Source of the DNA: an uncultured bacterium | GTDB lineage: Bacteria > Actinomycetota > Coriobacteriia > Coriobacteriales > Eggerthellaceae | Direction of reading: 5' to 3' | Assembly: GCA_905215325.1 (NCBI GenBank) | Contig: CAJMPP010000013.1 | Location: forward strand, 1-55,586 | Length of the DNA stretch: 55,586 nt | Shown: in pieces, positions 33,687 through 42,648 of the stretch | Layout of the letters: every line of letters starts with the position of its first letter | How positions within the stretch are numbered: position 1 is the first letter of the stretch | The notes under the pieces: model-generated | Seen by the model: the letters and a program-made list of their open reading frames with translations, nothing else | Database searches by the model: none | Told to the model about the DNA's origin: nothing | Program-made: the position numbers and the translations under genes

Positions 33687-36365
33687 ATGAAAGCAAACGA
33701 ATCCGCAACGCATATAGTATCCACTCCCTACATGCAGAACCGCGAGCTGTCGTGGCTCACGTTCAACGAGCGCGTGCTCGACCAAGGCGCCGACGAAACC
33801 GTCCCGCTGCTCGAGCGGCTGAACTTCATCAGCATCTTCTGGTCCAACCTCCAGGAGTTCTTCATGGTGCGCGTGGGCAGTCTAACCGACCTGTCGCTTT
33901 TGAAGAAGCAGGTCCTCGACTCGAAGACGGGCATGACGCCGGCCGAGCAGCTCACCGCCATCCACAAACGCTGCCACGAGCTGTACCCCGCACAGGAGCA
34001 AACCTACACCGAGGTGCGCCAGGCCCTGGCCGCGCACGGCGTGCGCCATCTGCGCCCCGCCGATCTCAACGACGAGCAGCGCGCCTTCCTGGCCGACTAC
34101 ACGGCAGCCAACATCATGCCGTTTTTGTCCCCGCAGATCATCAATTCGCGCCACCCCTTCCCCCACCTGGAGAACGGGTCGCCCTACGTCATCGTGCGCC
34201 TTGACGAGGAAGTGGGCCCGAAGAAGCCCAAGAAGAAGGACAAGGCCAAGGACGGCAAAACCGTCAAGGCCGCCAAAATCCATCCTTCCGCCGAGGAAAG
34301 CGAGAACCTGGGCGCCGAGGGCGTCACCGTGGGCATCCTGCCCATGCCGCGCCAGTGCGCGCGCGTCATCAAGCTGCCGGGCGAGGGCTTCCAGTTCATC
34401 CTGCTCGAGCACGCGGTGGAGATGACCGCCGAGCAGGTGTTCAGCATGTACACCGTCAAGCACACCAACGTCATCTGCGTCACGCGCAACGCCGACCTGG
34501 ACGCCACGGAGAACACCGACGAATCCGACGAGGATTACCGCGAGCACATGAAGCGCATCCTGAAGAAGCGCGGCCGCCTGGCGCCGGTGCGCCTGGAGTC
34601 CGAGCGCCCGCTTTCCAGCGTGCTGCAGCAGCTTCTGCTCGATCGCCTGAACCTCAAGCCGCATCAGACCTACGTTACCAGCGTGCCGCTGGACATGAGC
34701 TGGACCTGGGGTCTTGGCAGCAACCTGCCCGAACAGGAGCGCATGGCGCTGTCCAACCCCCCGTTCACCCCGCAGTGGCCGGCATGCCTTGACCGCAACC
34801 GCTCCATCATCGATCAGGTCTGCGAGCGCGAGGTGCTGCTCAGCTACCCCTACGAGTCCATGGACGCGTTCGTGCAGCTGCTGCGCGAGGCCGCGGCAGA
34901 CCCCACCGTCATCTCCATCAAGATCACGCTGTACCGCCTGGCGCGCCAGTCGCACCTGGCCGAGGCCCTCATCGCTGCCGCCGAGTCCGGCAAGCAGGTC
35001 ACGGCGCTGTTCGAGCTGCGCGCACGCTTCGACGAGTCCAACAACATCGAGTGGTCGCAGCGCTTCGAAGAGGCCGGCTGCAACGTCATCTACGGCTTCC
35101 GCGATTACAAGGTGCACAGCAAGATCTGCTGCATCACGCGCCAAACCGAGAACGGCCTGCAGTACATCACGCAGCTGGGCACGGGCAACTACAACGAGAA
35201 GACGGCGAAGCTCTACACCGACCTGAGCTTCATCACCGCCGACGAGACCATCGGTCGCGACGCCACCGAGTTCTTCCGCAACATGCAGCTGGAGAACGCC
35301 TCGGATAACTACGACATCCTGTCAGTGGCTCCGCTGCAGATCAAGCCCGGCATCATCGCCAACATCGACGAGCAGATCGCCCTTGCGCGCGAAGGCAAGC
35401 CGTGCGGCCTGTTCTTCAAGACCAACAGCGTCACCGACAAGGACATCATCGTCAAGATCGCCGAGGCAAGCCAGGCGGGCGTGCCGGTCACGCTGCTCGT
35501 GCGCGGCATATCGTGCCTGGTCCCGGGCGTGCCCGGCTACACCGACAACGTCCGCGTGGTCTCCATCGTGGGCCGTCTGCTCGAGCATAGCCGCATCTAC
35601 GGCTTCGGCCCGCGCGAGAACATCAAGATCTACCTGTCCAGCGCCGACCTCATGACACGCAACATGGAGAAGCGCGTCGAGATCGCCTGGCCCATCCTCG
35701 ATGAGGGGCTGCGCAACCAAGTGCTCGACTATATCGCCACGTGCCTGCGCGACACGGCGAAGCTGCGCGAGCTGAAGGCCGACGGCAGCTACACCAAGCT
35801 CGGCGAGCTGGCCAAGCCCGACGAGCCGAAGTTCGAGTCGCAGGACTTCCTCATCAAGGAGGCCCAGCGCGCCCGCGCGGCGGCAGCCAAGGCCAAGGCC
35901 GCACGCAACGCGAACTCCCGCAAGCTCATGAACGAGCAGCGTCAGGCGCAGATGGCCGAAGCCGAGGCCAAGGTGGAGGCCGTGGCGAAGGCGGAAGCCG
36001 CAGCCGCAGAGGCGGCCAGGGAGGCCGAAGCCGCCCACAAGGCCGCGCTCGAGGCCGAGGCCGCCGCAAAGGCAGCGGAGACGCAGGCCGCCCCGCAACC
36101 GACCCCGCAGCCGCAGGCGGCGCCGACCCTGCAGGCGGCGCCGATGCCGCAAGCTACCCCGCAGCCGACGCCGCACGACGCAGACGACGCCCCAGCCGCG
36201 AAGCCGCAGGCGGCCCTCAAGCCCGCCGAGGCCGCGGCCCAGCCCGTCCCGGTGAAGGCGCAGGTCATCAACGAGCCCATGCAGGCGCCCAGCCACTCCG
36301 GCATCCAGCGATGCCCCAAGAAGCCCAGCCTCCTAGCCCGCGTCCTAGCGAAGTTCATACGCTAA
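33687..36365 (+). CDS. ppk: Polyphosphate kinase 1 with Ala/Pro-rich C-terminal extension
   Basis: PPK1 makes polyphosphate from ATP. The ATG at 33687 has GGGAAGGGAACGCC upstream, so the longer reading from 33534 is rejected; length 892 aa against about 690 for the family. N-terminal YMQNRELSWLTFNERVLDQG, RARFDESNNIEWSQRFEEAG, catalytic His477 in YKVHSKICC, His634 in LEHSRIYGFG and YLSSADLMTRNMEKRVE are all in place. Two additions stand out: a Lys-rich insert at about 176-205 (GPKKPKKKDKAKDGKTVKAA), and from about residue 722 a 170-residue tail. The tail has TolA-like Ala/Glu/Lys helices, then Pro/Gln/Ala repeats, and ends with the basic amphipathic KKPSLLARVLAKFIR, perhaps a membrane or polyP anchor. 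Confidence 0.96.
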   Translation: MKANESATHIVSTPYMQNRELSWLTFNERVLDQGADETVPLLERLNFISIFWSNLQEFFMVRVGSLTDLSLLKKQVLDSKTGMTPAEQLTAIHKRCHELYPAQEQTYTEVRQALAAHGVRHLRPADLNDEQRAFLADYTAANIMPFLSPQIINSRHPFPHLENGSPYVIVRLDEEVGPKKPKKKDKAKDGKTVKAAKIHPSAEESENLGAEGVTVGILPMPRQCARVIKLPGEGFQFILLEHAVEMTAEQVFSMYTVKHTNVICVTRNADLDATENTDESDEDYREHMKRILKKRGRLAPVRLESERPLSSVLQQLLLDRLNLKPHQTYVTSVPLDMSWTWGLGSNLPEQERMALSNPPFTPQWPACLDRNRSIIDQVCEREVLLSYPYESMDAFVQLLREAAADPTVISIKITLYRLARQSHLAEALIAAAESGKQVTALFELRARFDESNNIEWSQRFEEAGCNVIYGFRDYKVHSKICCITRQTENGLQYITQLGTGNYNEKTAKLYTDLSFITADETIGRDATEFFRNMQLENASDNYDILSVAPLQIKPGIIANIDEQIALAREGKPCGLFFKTNSVTDKDIIVKIAEASQAGVPVTLLVRGISCLVPGVPGYTDNVRVVSIVGRLLEHSRIYGFGPRENIKIYLSSADLMTRNMEKRVEIAWPILDEGLRNQVLDYIATCLRDTAKLRELKADGSYTKLGELAKPDEPKFESQDFLIKEAQRARAAAAKAKAARNANSRKLMNEQRQAQMAEAEAKVEAVAKAEAAAAEAAREAEAAHKAALEAEAAAKAAETQAAPQPTPQPQAAPTLQAAPMPQATPQPTPHDADDAPAAKPQAALKPAEAAAQPVPVKAQVINEPMQAPSHSGIQRCPKKPSLLARVLAKFIR

Positions 36366-36419
36366 CCCCAGAAGCCCCGCTCATTAAGAAACCTCGGCCA
36401 CCCAGAAGCCCCGCCAGTC

Positions 36420-36447
36420 AAGAAACCCCGCTCACGCGGGGTTTCTT
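36420..36447 (+). terminator. Terminator of ppk1
   Basis: AAGAAACCCCGC (36420-36431), loop TCAC, GCGGGGTTTCTT (36436-36447), then AATAT. Perfect 12-bp stem. Confidence 0.85.
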
Positions 36448-36497
36448 AATATGAGCAGGACATTGTCAATGGGCAACAACCGCGCTCGCGGACCCAG

Positions 36498-36519
36498 AAA
36501 CCCTGCTCACGCGGGTTTT
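36498..36519 (+). terminator. Second, shorter copy of the terminator hairpin
   Basis: AAACCC, then TGCTCACGC, then GGGTTTTT: a degraded duplicate of the hairpin 70 bases upstream, with its own T tract. Confidence 0.5.
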
Positions 36520-36663
36520 TGCCTGCAGGGGCCATACGCAAGCGGCGAGCCGGGCCGCAACCGCAAGCCCGACAGCTGGACCGCCTACGAGCCCGAAGGG
36601 GCGATCCGTAGGAGGTTGCAGCCGCGAGTCTAACAGCTAGCCAGCCTGCGAGCCTGAAAGGCG

Positions 36664-36786
36664 ATACATCTGCGTTTGGATAGGGTATGCCTCAGTATGG
36701 ATATTTCGCGCGAGCCTGTGAACAGGGGAAATGCCGATGACGCTAGCTCGGCTACTCAGGTATGCGCCAATCAAACGCAGACATAT
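36664..36786. mobile_element. MITE-like element, copy 1 (123 bp)
   Basis: It is bounded by imperfect terminal inverted repeats ATACATCTGCGTTTGG and CCAATCAAACGCAGACATAT. The interior contains CCTGTGAACAGGGGAAATGC, shared with copy 2. There is no coding capacity. Together with copy 2 and related GGGCGATACG-containing pieces near 36595, 36905 and 36988, it fills the gene-free stretch 36448-37216. Confidence 0.65.
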
Positions 36787-36991
36787 CGACGGTTTGGCGA
36801 TGCGAGCGGCATAGGCTGGGCGCCGGCGGTTGCAACTACCGGCCTGGCGGCCGGAACAGCTATGCAACCACGAGCTTGAGAGTTGCGGCGGCCGTGCGGC
36901 TCGAAAGGGCGATACGAGCAGTGCTGGTTGGGCGTCAGCGATTGCGAATGCGGGTTTGACGGTTGCGGCGGCTGTAAAGCTCGAAGGGGCG

Positions 36992-37114
36992 ATACGTCTG
37001 CGTTTGGTTGGGGTTGGTCGCTGTAGCGGTATCTTGCGCAAGCCTGTGAACAGGGGAAATGCGGATGGCACTAGTTAGGCTACTTAGGGATGCGCCAATC
37101 AAACGCAGACGTAT
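36992..37114. mobile_element. MITE-like element, copy 2 (123 bp)
   Basis: Same length and orientation as copy 1. The ends ATACGTCTGCGTTTGGTTGG and CCAATCAAACGCAGACGTAT are complementary at 19 of 20 positions. The interior shares AGCCTGTGAACAGGGGAAAT and ATGCGCCAATC with copy 1. A GGTT microsatellite follows at about 37128-37148. Confidence 0.7.
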
Positions 37115-37216
37115 TGATAGTTGGCTGGCTGGTTGGTTGGTTGGTTGGTCGGATGGATGGCGCGGAAAGCGGATTCGGGTCCGGTTGCGGGCGTATCGAG
37201 GTATCAGCAAACGAAG

Positions 37217-37251
37217 CAGGGCCGACCCCGCGAATCGCGGAATCGGCCCTG
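37217..37251 (-). terminator. Terminator of cysE
   Basis: CAGGGCCGA (37217-37225) pairs with TCGGCCCTG (37243-37251), with an inner CGCG/CGCG pair. It lies downstream of cysE on the minus strand. Confidence 0.65.
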
Positions 37252-37336
37252 ATGGCATTGCCTCTATTACAGCCCGGCCTTTAGGCGCGGGCGAGCGCGG
37301 GAACGCCCGGCGCCCTGCGACACTTGCGTTTGCCGC

Positions 37337-38254
37337 TTAGATCTCCCAGCACTTGGCGTGGTCTTTGTTGGGCGTGCGCACGTTTACTTCCTGATTCTTC
37401 AGGGAAACGCGGCTGCCCGCAGGCACGCTGGAGATGACAAACGCGCTGCCGGCGATGATCGAGCCTTCGCCGATGACGGTCTCGCCGCCCAACACGCTGG
37501 CGTTGCTGTAGATGGTGACGTCGTCCTCAATGGTGGGATGACGCTTCACGCCGGACAGCGCCTGGCCGGCGCGCGTGGACAGAGCGCCCAGCGTAACGCC
37601 CTGGTAGATCTTCACATGGTTGCCGATCGTGGTGGTCTCGCCGATGACGACGCCGGTTGCATGGTCGATGAAGAAGTACTCGCCGATCGTCGCGCCGGAG
37701 TTGATGTCGACGCCCGTGCGGCCGTGGGCGTACTCGGACATGATGCGCGGGATGAGCGGCACGTCCTGCACGTACAGCTCGTGCGCGATGCGGTACACGA
37801 AGATGGCGAAGAAGCCCGGATAGCTGAAGATAATCTCTTCCTTGCTCTGGGCGGCCGGGTCGCCGTCGAAGGCAGCCTGCACGTCGGTCAGCAAGATGCG
37901 CTGGATTTCAGGTAGGCGGCTGAAGAACGTGGCGCAGATCTGGTCGACGCGCGCGTCCAGCTCCTCGGTTGCCAGGCCCCCGCGGAACAGCAGCGCTTCG
38001 CGCAGCTCGCGGCGCAGCGAATCCTCGATGCGGATGAGCGTCTCGCCGATGAAGTACTCGGGGTTGATGCCCGTGGGCGTTTCATCGCCGAAGTAACGCG
38101 GGAACATGACGCGGCGCAGGTCCTTCACGATGTTCACGATGGCAAGCTTGTTCGGGAAATGCTTGTTCGGGTCGGTGAAGAAGATCTCCTCGCGCTCGCT
38201 GTAGTTTTTCGCGATGCCTGCAACGATGTCGTTCAATTGATCCTTGTCCAGCAT
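37337..38254 (-). CDS. cysE: Serine O-acetyltransferase (EpsC/CysE type)
   Basis: It acetylates serine with acetyl-CoA in the first step of cysteine synthesis. The ATG at 38254 (after GAGGGCGAGG) gives 305 aa. The N-terminal helical domain is followed by the left-handed beta-helix with hexapeptide repeats: HGRTGVDINSGATIGEYFFI, the active-site FIDHATGVVIGETTTIGNHV, KIYQGVTLGALSTRAGQAL and VLGGETVIGEGSIIAGSAFV. The C-terminal tail CWEI ends in Ile, as required in CysE enzymes that bind CysK. TATGAT at about 38293 on the minus strand is a possible -10. Confidence 0.93.
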   Translation of the reverse strand: MLDKDQLNDIVAGIAKNYSEREEIFFTDPNKHFPNKLAIVNIVKDLRRVMFPRYFGDETPTGINPEYFIGETLIRIEDSLRRELREALLFRGGLATEELDARVDQICATFFSRLPEIQRILLTDVQAAFDGDPAAQSKEEIIFSYPGFFAIFVYRIAHELYVQDVPLIPRIMSEYAHGRTGVDINSGATIGEYFFIDHATGVVIGETTTIGNHVKIYQGVTLGALSTRAGQALSGVKRHPTIEDDVTIYSNASVLGGETVIGEGSIIAGSAFVISSVPAGSRVSLKNQEVNVRTPNKDHAKCWEI

Positions 38255-39031
38255 GATGCCTCGCCCTCTCGTCTGTGAGCGCCGATATGTCTTGCTCATC
38301 ATATCACGGTTGTCTCTAGACATAGTAGGCATTTCGGTTACGGATCGATGCGATGCGTCAAGGTCCACGCCGTTTGCGCTCCAGTCGAAGTGCAGTCGGG
38401 ACGCACGGGCTTGGGCGGCGCGGACGTAACGGTTCAGGCGACGCGAGCGCACCGGCTCGGGCAGCGCGGGCGTAATGGTCCAGGCGGCGAAGGACCTGAG
38501 CTATTCGCCCGTAGGGGAATCCTCGGACTTCTCAACGGCGACCGGCCCAGCATCGGCTTGCTCGGCGGCAAGCTCGGCGACCGGCCCGACATCGACCTTC
38601 TCGGCGGCCGGCTTGACGTCGGCCTGCTCGGCAGCCAGCTCGGCATCGGGCTTCTCGGCGGCCGGCCCGGCTGCCGGCTCGGTTGCGGCCGGCGCGACTA
38701 CCGCCTGCTCGGTTTCTGCCTTCTCGTCGACCGGCCCAGCATCGGCCCGCTCATCGGCCGGCTCAGCGTCGGCAAGCTCGGCGGTCGGCCCGGCGACCGC
38801 CGGCCCCCTTCCTCATGCAACCCGCCCCTTGGCGTGCACAGTCGACATTTTCGCGGGTTTTGCCCTGTTCAGCGGCGGAAAACATGAAGGAATCGCGACA
38901 ATTGGCAAATGGTTGCCGCCCCGACATTGCAAGGAGCTGACGTGATGATTATCGTAGGGACGGCAAAGGGAGGGACTATAAGTTATACTAGGCTTACTAG
39001 GTCGAACAAGGAGAAACGGTACGATAGCGTA
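38255..39031. other. Gene-free stretch with an Ala/Glu/Pro-coding open frame
   Basis: On the minus strand 38504-38812 is open for about 103 codons and reads PTAELADAEPADERADAGPV, then PAATEPAAGPAAEKPDAELA and AELAAEQADAGPVAVEKSED. This is a typical Ala/Glu/Pro linker but has no start codon, and a TGA lies just upstream. It may be the tail of a lost gene. On the plus strand a promoter-like GACTATAAGTTATACTAGG near 38973 precedes the glucosaminidase gene. Confidence 0.5.
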
Positions 39032-40540
39032 ATGAAGCAGGGCACCATTTTCACGAACGCCGCGCTTGCCGCGGTGCTGGCAACATCCATGGCAACGGCC
39101 CCCGCCTTGGGAGGTCTCACGCTTACGCAGGGCAAAGCCTCGGCAGGCGTTGCGTACGCGGCACAGGCAACGCCCATCGAAAGCGTCGCCAACACCGGCG
39201 GCTGGACCGCAACCGACGCGGAAAACCAGGCCATCCTCGACAAGGCAAAGGCCGCCGAGCTCGTCGGCCTGAAGCCGCTCAAGGCGTACCTATCCGGCGA
39301 AACCGTGGCTGCAGCGGACTTCCTCGCCATCGACGCCGACGCGCTTGCAACCATAGACGCCGACCTGGCGAAACTGGTCAAGCAAACGCAGAAGGCCATC
39401 GCCGATTCGAACACCGCCTCCGAGCCCGAGGCAAAACCCGAGGCAAAACCCGATCCCGTCACGCCCGCGAAGCCCTCCGAAACCCCGGCCGCGCCCAGCA
39501 CCCCGTCCGCAAGCACCGGCAACGGCCCCTCTGCGGAGAAGCCCGCCGAAGACGTCGAGGACGCCCCCGAGGACATGGTGCAGGAAAGCGCCACCCTTGA
39601 CGAGGACGAGCTGGTCTACGTCTCGCGCAACCTGACCACCGAGCAGTTCATCAGCCAAATCGGCGAGGAAGCTCGCGAGCTGTGCCAGGAAAACGACCTC
39701 TACGCCTCAGTCATGATCGCGCAGGCCGTGGTGGAGTCGGCGTCCGGCTCATCGGGGCTTTCGTGCGAGCCGTACAACAACCTGTTCGGCATCAAGGGCG
39801 CCTACGAGGGCAAAAGCGTGCGCATGAAAACGCAGGAGGACGACGGCAAGGGCAACCTGGAGACCATCGTCACCGAGTTCCGCCGCTACCCCAGCCTGAC
39901 GGAATCGCTTAAGGACTACGTCGGACTGCTCACCGGCGATTCCCTGTACGCTCCGGTGAAGAAGTCGAACACGGAAAGCTACGAGGATGCGTGCGACTAT
40001 CTGCAGGGGCACTACGCCACCAGCACCACGTACTCGCGCACGCTGAAGGCATATATCGACACGTACGATTTGACCCAGTTCGATATCCCCGGCGACCAGG
40101 CGAAGGCAGAGACGGCAACGCTTGAATCCGTGCTCAAGCCCGCCGCCTCGCAGGCATCGTTCAAAACCGGCTCCGATGACTTCGGCATCACCGTGCCCGA
40201 GGCCGGCCTGCCCAAGCGCCACATGAATCCCGTGATAGCAGGCCTGCTGGCAGCCCTTGCCGCAGCAGGCGCAGGCGCGCTGGGCTTCTGGCTGTATTGG
40301 CGCCGCAAAGTCGAAGGCGAGAATGCTGCCCACGCCGCAGCAGGCGCGCACGCATCGGACGATCGCTCCATCGCATGGTCGGTCGACCAGGCGATAGCTG
40401 ATTGGCGTCCCGCCCACGCAGCCGACAATGCCAAGACCATTGGAAAGCATGAGAACCCCGCCTTCAAGCAGCCCGCCCATGCATTAAACGAAAACGAAGC
40501 CGCAAACCTATCCGAAAGCGCCACCGAGCCGATCAAGTAA
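39032..40540 (+). CDS. Membrane-anchored glucosaminidase-domain protein
   Basis: Starting at ATG 39032 it has 502 aa: a signal-like N-terminus (MKQGTIFTNAALAAVLATSM to YAAQA), an Ala/Pro-rich linker (about 125-190) and a FlgJ/LytG-type glucosaminidase domain (TTEQFISQIGEEARELCQEN, catalytic Glu region AQAVVESASGSSGLS, NNLFGIKGAYEG, FRRYPSLTESLKDYVGLL). A membrane helix near residues 400-425 (VIAGLLAALAAAGAGALGFW) and a cytoplasmic tail complete it. AAGGAG is 19 bases from this ATG; an ATG at 38942 has better spacing but would add an atypical N-terminus, so the start is uncertain. It probably trims peptidoglycan. Confidence 0.85.
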   Translation: MKQGTIFTNAALAAVLATSMATAPALGGLTLTQGKASAGVAYAAQATPIESVANTGGWTATDAENQAILDKAKAAELVGLKPLKAYLSGETVAAADFLAIDADALATIDADLAKLVKQTQKAIADSNTASEPEAKPEAKPDPVTPAKPSETPAAPSTPSASTGNGPSAEKPAEDVEDAPEDMVQESATLDEDELVYVSRNLTTEQFISQIGEEARELCQENDLYASVMIAQAVVESASGSSGLSCEPYNNLFGIKGAYEGKSVRMKTQEDDGKGNLETIVTEFRRYPSLTESLKDYVGLLTGDSLYAPVKKSNTESYEDACDYLQGHYATSTTYSRTLKAYIDTYDLTQFDIPGDQAKAETATLESVLKPAASQASFKTGSDDFGITVPEAGLPKRHMNPVIAGLLAALAAAGAGALGFWLYWRRKVEGENAAHAAAGAHASDDRSIAWSVDQAIADWRPAHAADNAKTIGKHENPAFKQPAHALNENEAANLSESATEPIK

Positions 40541-40619
40541 AGCCGCCTCCAACGACGGTCTCGCGAGGTACATCGCGGCTACTCGCGAAAGCGTACCCCC
40601 TTATCGACTTCCAAAAGCC

Positions 40620-40659
40620 AAGAAGCCGGTTGCCGGTTTACACCGGTAACCGGCTTCTT
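40620..40659. terminator. Strong hairpin terminator after the glucosaminidase gene
   Basis: AAGAAGCCGGTT (40620-40631) pairs with AACCGGCTTCTT (40648-40659), with a further inner stem and TTTT on the plus strand. Confidence 0.85.
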
Positions 40660-40715
40660 TTGTACTTCCCCTTCGCAGAAAAGCAGAGCCGTCCCGGGAA
40701 ATCCTGGGCATAAAG

Positions 40716-40755
40716 AGAGGGGCTGCGCCGGAATCGCTTCCGACGCAGCCCCTCT
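40716..40755 (-). terminator. Terminator of hisE-glmM
   Basis: AGAGGGGCTGCG (40716-40727) pairs with CGCAGCCCCTCT (40744-40755) around a second CGGAA/TTCCG stem. It ends 15 bases past the glmM stop. Confidence 0.8.
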
Positions 40756-40770
40756 GAGCCTTGAGTTCGT

Positions 40771-42105
40771 TTAGATCTCGCGCTCGACCACTTCGGCGAT
40801 GGCCTTCGCATGCTGCTCGGCAGCCTGCTGGTCCATGGCCTCCACCATAACGCGCACGACCGGCTCGGTGCCGCTCGGACGCAGCAGGACGCGACCGTCC
40901 TCGCCCAGCGCCGCTTCGGCAGCTGCCACGGCATCGGCGATGGCCTGGTTGCCATCGGCCGCATGCTTATCCTTCACGCGCACGTTGATAAGCGTTTGCG
41001 GGAAGCGGGTCATGGTTTTCGCAGCCTCGGCAGCGGACTTGCCGGCGCGTTTGCAAGCGGCCAGGAACTGCAGCGCCGTGACCAGGCCGTCACCCGTGGA
41101 GTTGTGCTCCAGGAAGATGGTGTGGCCGGACTGCTCGCCGCCGATAACGTAACCGCCCTCGCGCATGGCCTCGAGCACGTAGCGGTCGCCCACCTTCGTT
41201 TGAATGAGGTTGATGCCCGCATCGCGCAGCGCATGCGTCAAGCCCAGGTTCGCCATGACGGTGGACACGGCGGTGTCGCCGGCCAGCAGGCCGCGCTGCT
41301 TCAGGTCGATGGCGCACACGGCCTCCACCATGTCGCCGTCGATCTCGTTGCCCTCGGAGTCCATGAGCATGACGCGGTCGGCGTCGCCGTCATGCGCGAT
41401 GCCCACATCGGCGCCGCACTCGGCAACCAGGGCGCGCAGGGGCTCCAGGTGCGTGGAGCCGCACTGGACGTTGATGTCCGTGCCGCAGTAATCGTCGTTG
41501 ATGACGGTGACGTCGGCACCCAAGCGGCGCAGCGCCTCGGCGCTGGTCATGCAGGATGCGCCGTGGCCCGTATCAAGCGCCACCTTCAGGCCCTTGAAGT
41601 CGATGCCCTGCTTCTCCACGCTCTGCACCGCGTGCTGGATGTACAGCTCGCAGGCGTCCTCGACGGGCACCGCCACACCCACCTCGTCGCCATTGGGCAG
41701 CTCGTCGGCTGCAGCGCCGCCGCGCGCCATGAAGGCCTCGATCTCGTCCTCGACGGAGTCGGGCAGCTTGAAACCCTGGCCGTCGAAGATCTTGATGCCG
41801 TTGTACTCCGGCGGGTTGTGCGAGGCGGAGATGACGATGCCGCCGTCGCAATGCAGTTCGCGGGTGAGCAGGGCGATTGCCGGCGTGGGGATGATGCCCG
41901 CCAGCAGCGCCGTGCCGCCCATGGACATGATGCCGGCGGCAACGGCCGACTCCAGCATATCGCCCGACAGACGGGTATCCTTGCCGATCAGGATGGTGCG
42001 GCCCTTGAAGACCACAGCAGCCTGACCCAGCTGGAAGGCCATCTGGCACGTAAGCTCCTTGTTCGCAACACCGCGAACCCCATCAGTACCGAAAAGACGC
42101 GCCAT
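40771..42105 (-). CDS. glmM: Phosphoglucosamine mutase
   Basis: GlmM turns glucosamine-6-phosphate into glucosamine-1-phosphate for peptidoglycan precursor synthesis. The 444-aa protein starts MARLFGTDGVRGVANKELTC, has the phosphoserine loop ISASHNPPEYNGIK (Ser95), the Mg-binding HDGDADRVMLMD, the sugar loop GGEQSGHTIFLEH and the phosphate-binding RPSGTEPVVRVMVE. All catalytic elements are intact and the length is normal. Its ATG is one base after the hisE stop; GAGG lies inside the end of hisE. Confidence 0.97.
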   Translation of the reverse strand: MARLFGTDGVRGVANKELTCQMAFQLGQAAVVFKGRTILIGKDTRLSGDMLESAVAAGIMSMGGTALLAGIIPTPAIALLTRELHCDGGIVISASHNPPEYNGIKIFDGQGFKLPDSVEDEIEAFMARGGAAADELPNGDEVGVAVPVEDACELYIQHAVQSVEKQGIDFKGLKVALDTGHGASCMTSAEALRRLGADVTVINDDYCGTDINVQCGSTHLEPLRALVAECGADVGIAHDGDADRVMLMDSEGNEIDGDMVEAVCAIDLKQRGLLAGDTAVSTVMANLGLTHALRDAGINLIQTKVGDRYVLEAMREGGYVIGGEQSGHTIFLEHNSTGDGLVTALQFLAACKRAGKSAAEAAKTMTRFPQTLINVRVKDKHAADGNQAIADAVAAAEAALGEDGRVLLRPSGTEPVVRVMVEAMDQQAAEQHAKAIAEVVEREI

Positions 42106-42106
42106 A

Positions 42107-42586
42107 TTATTTACCTCGTTTCACATGCTCATCGAAAAGACGGATGGCGCCTTGCGGGCGCTCCTCGTCGGTCATGCGGTTGTTCAGCTCGGCAGCGAAC
42201 TCGTCGACGCCGATGCCGTAGCGCTCAAGCACGACGAGAAGATGATACACCACGTCAGCGGCCTCATAGCGCAGATGGTCGCAGGCCGCGTCGGCCTTGG
42301 CGGCGAACGCATCGGCCATACCCGCGTGCGAGCCCTCGTGACCGGCAAGGCCCGCCAGCATCATCTTCGCCGCTTCCACGTCCTTGGCGGCCAAAGCCAC
42401 CTCGTTGGCCTCCTCGACCACCTTCTTCAGCGGCGAGTCGGCATTGCCCGTGAGCAGGCGGAACGTGTAGCTGCCCTCCCCTGCCTCGCGGCGAGCGTGG
42501 ATGGTTCCCGCCAGCGCCTCAAGCGTGGCGCCGATCTGCGATACGGGAGCCTGCTCCCCCTCGGCGATGTAAGTTTTATCGCTCAT
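42107..42586 (-). CDS. hisE: Phosphoribosyl-ATP pyrophosphatase with an internal insertion
   Basis: HisE hydrolyses PR-ATP to PR-AMP in histidine synthesis. LEALAGTIHARREAGEGSYT, LKKVVEEANEVALAAKD and DHLRYEAADVVYHLLVVLER are the MazG-like metal-binding helices of HisE (the EE...E and E..D motifs). The 159 aa exceed the usual 90-110 because about 30 extra residues (roughly 70-98, MLAGLAGHEGSHAGMADAFA) sit between the two metal-binding helices. It is followed at once by glmM. Pairing of a histidine gene with a wall-precursor gene is unusual but co-transcription is clear from spacing. Confidence 0.88.
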   Translation of the reverse strand: MSDKTYIAEGEQAPVSQIGATLEALAGTIHARREAGEGSYTFRLLTGNADSPLKKVVEEANEVALAAKDVEAAKMMLAGLAGHEGSHAGMADAFAAKADAACDHLRYEAADVVYHLLVVLERYGIGVDEFAAELNNRMTDEERPQGAIRLFDEHVKRGK

Positions 42587-42648
42587 GAAAAGCCTTTCGA
42601 ACGTTAGCGGGCACGGGCGTTGCCGCCCATCGGCCCGCCGTAACGAAA

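Noticed and set aside
33882..35144. 420-codon frame antisense to ppk1
   Set aside because: Shadow of a conserved gene; no domain or ribosome site.
40810..42453. 547-codon frame antisense to glmM and hisE
   Set aside because: Spans two genes on the other strand and their junction; no domain.
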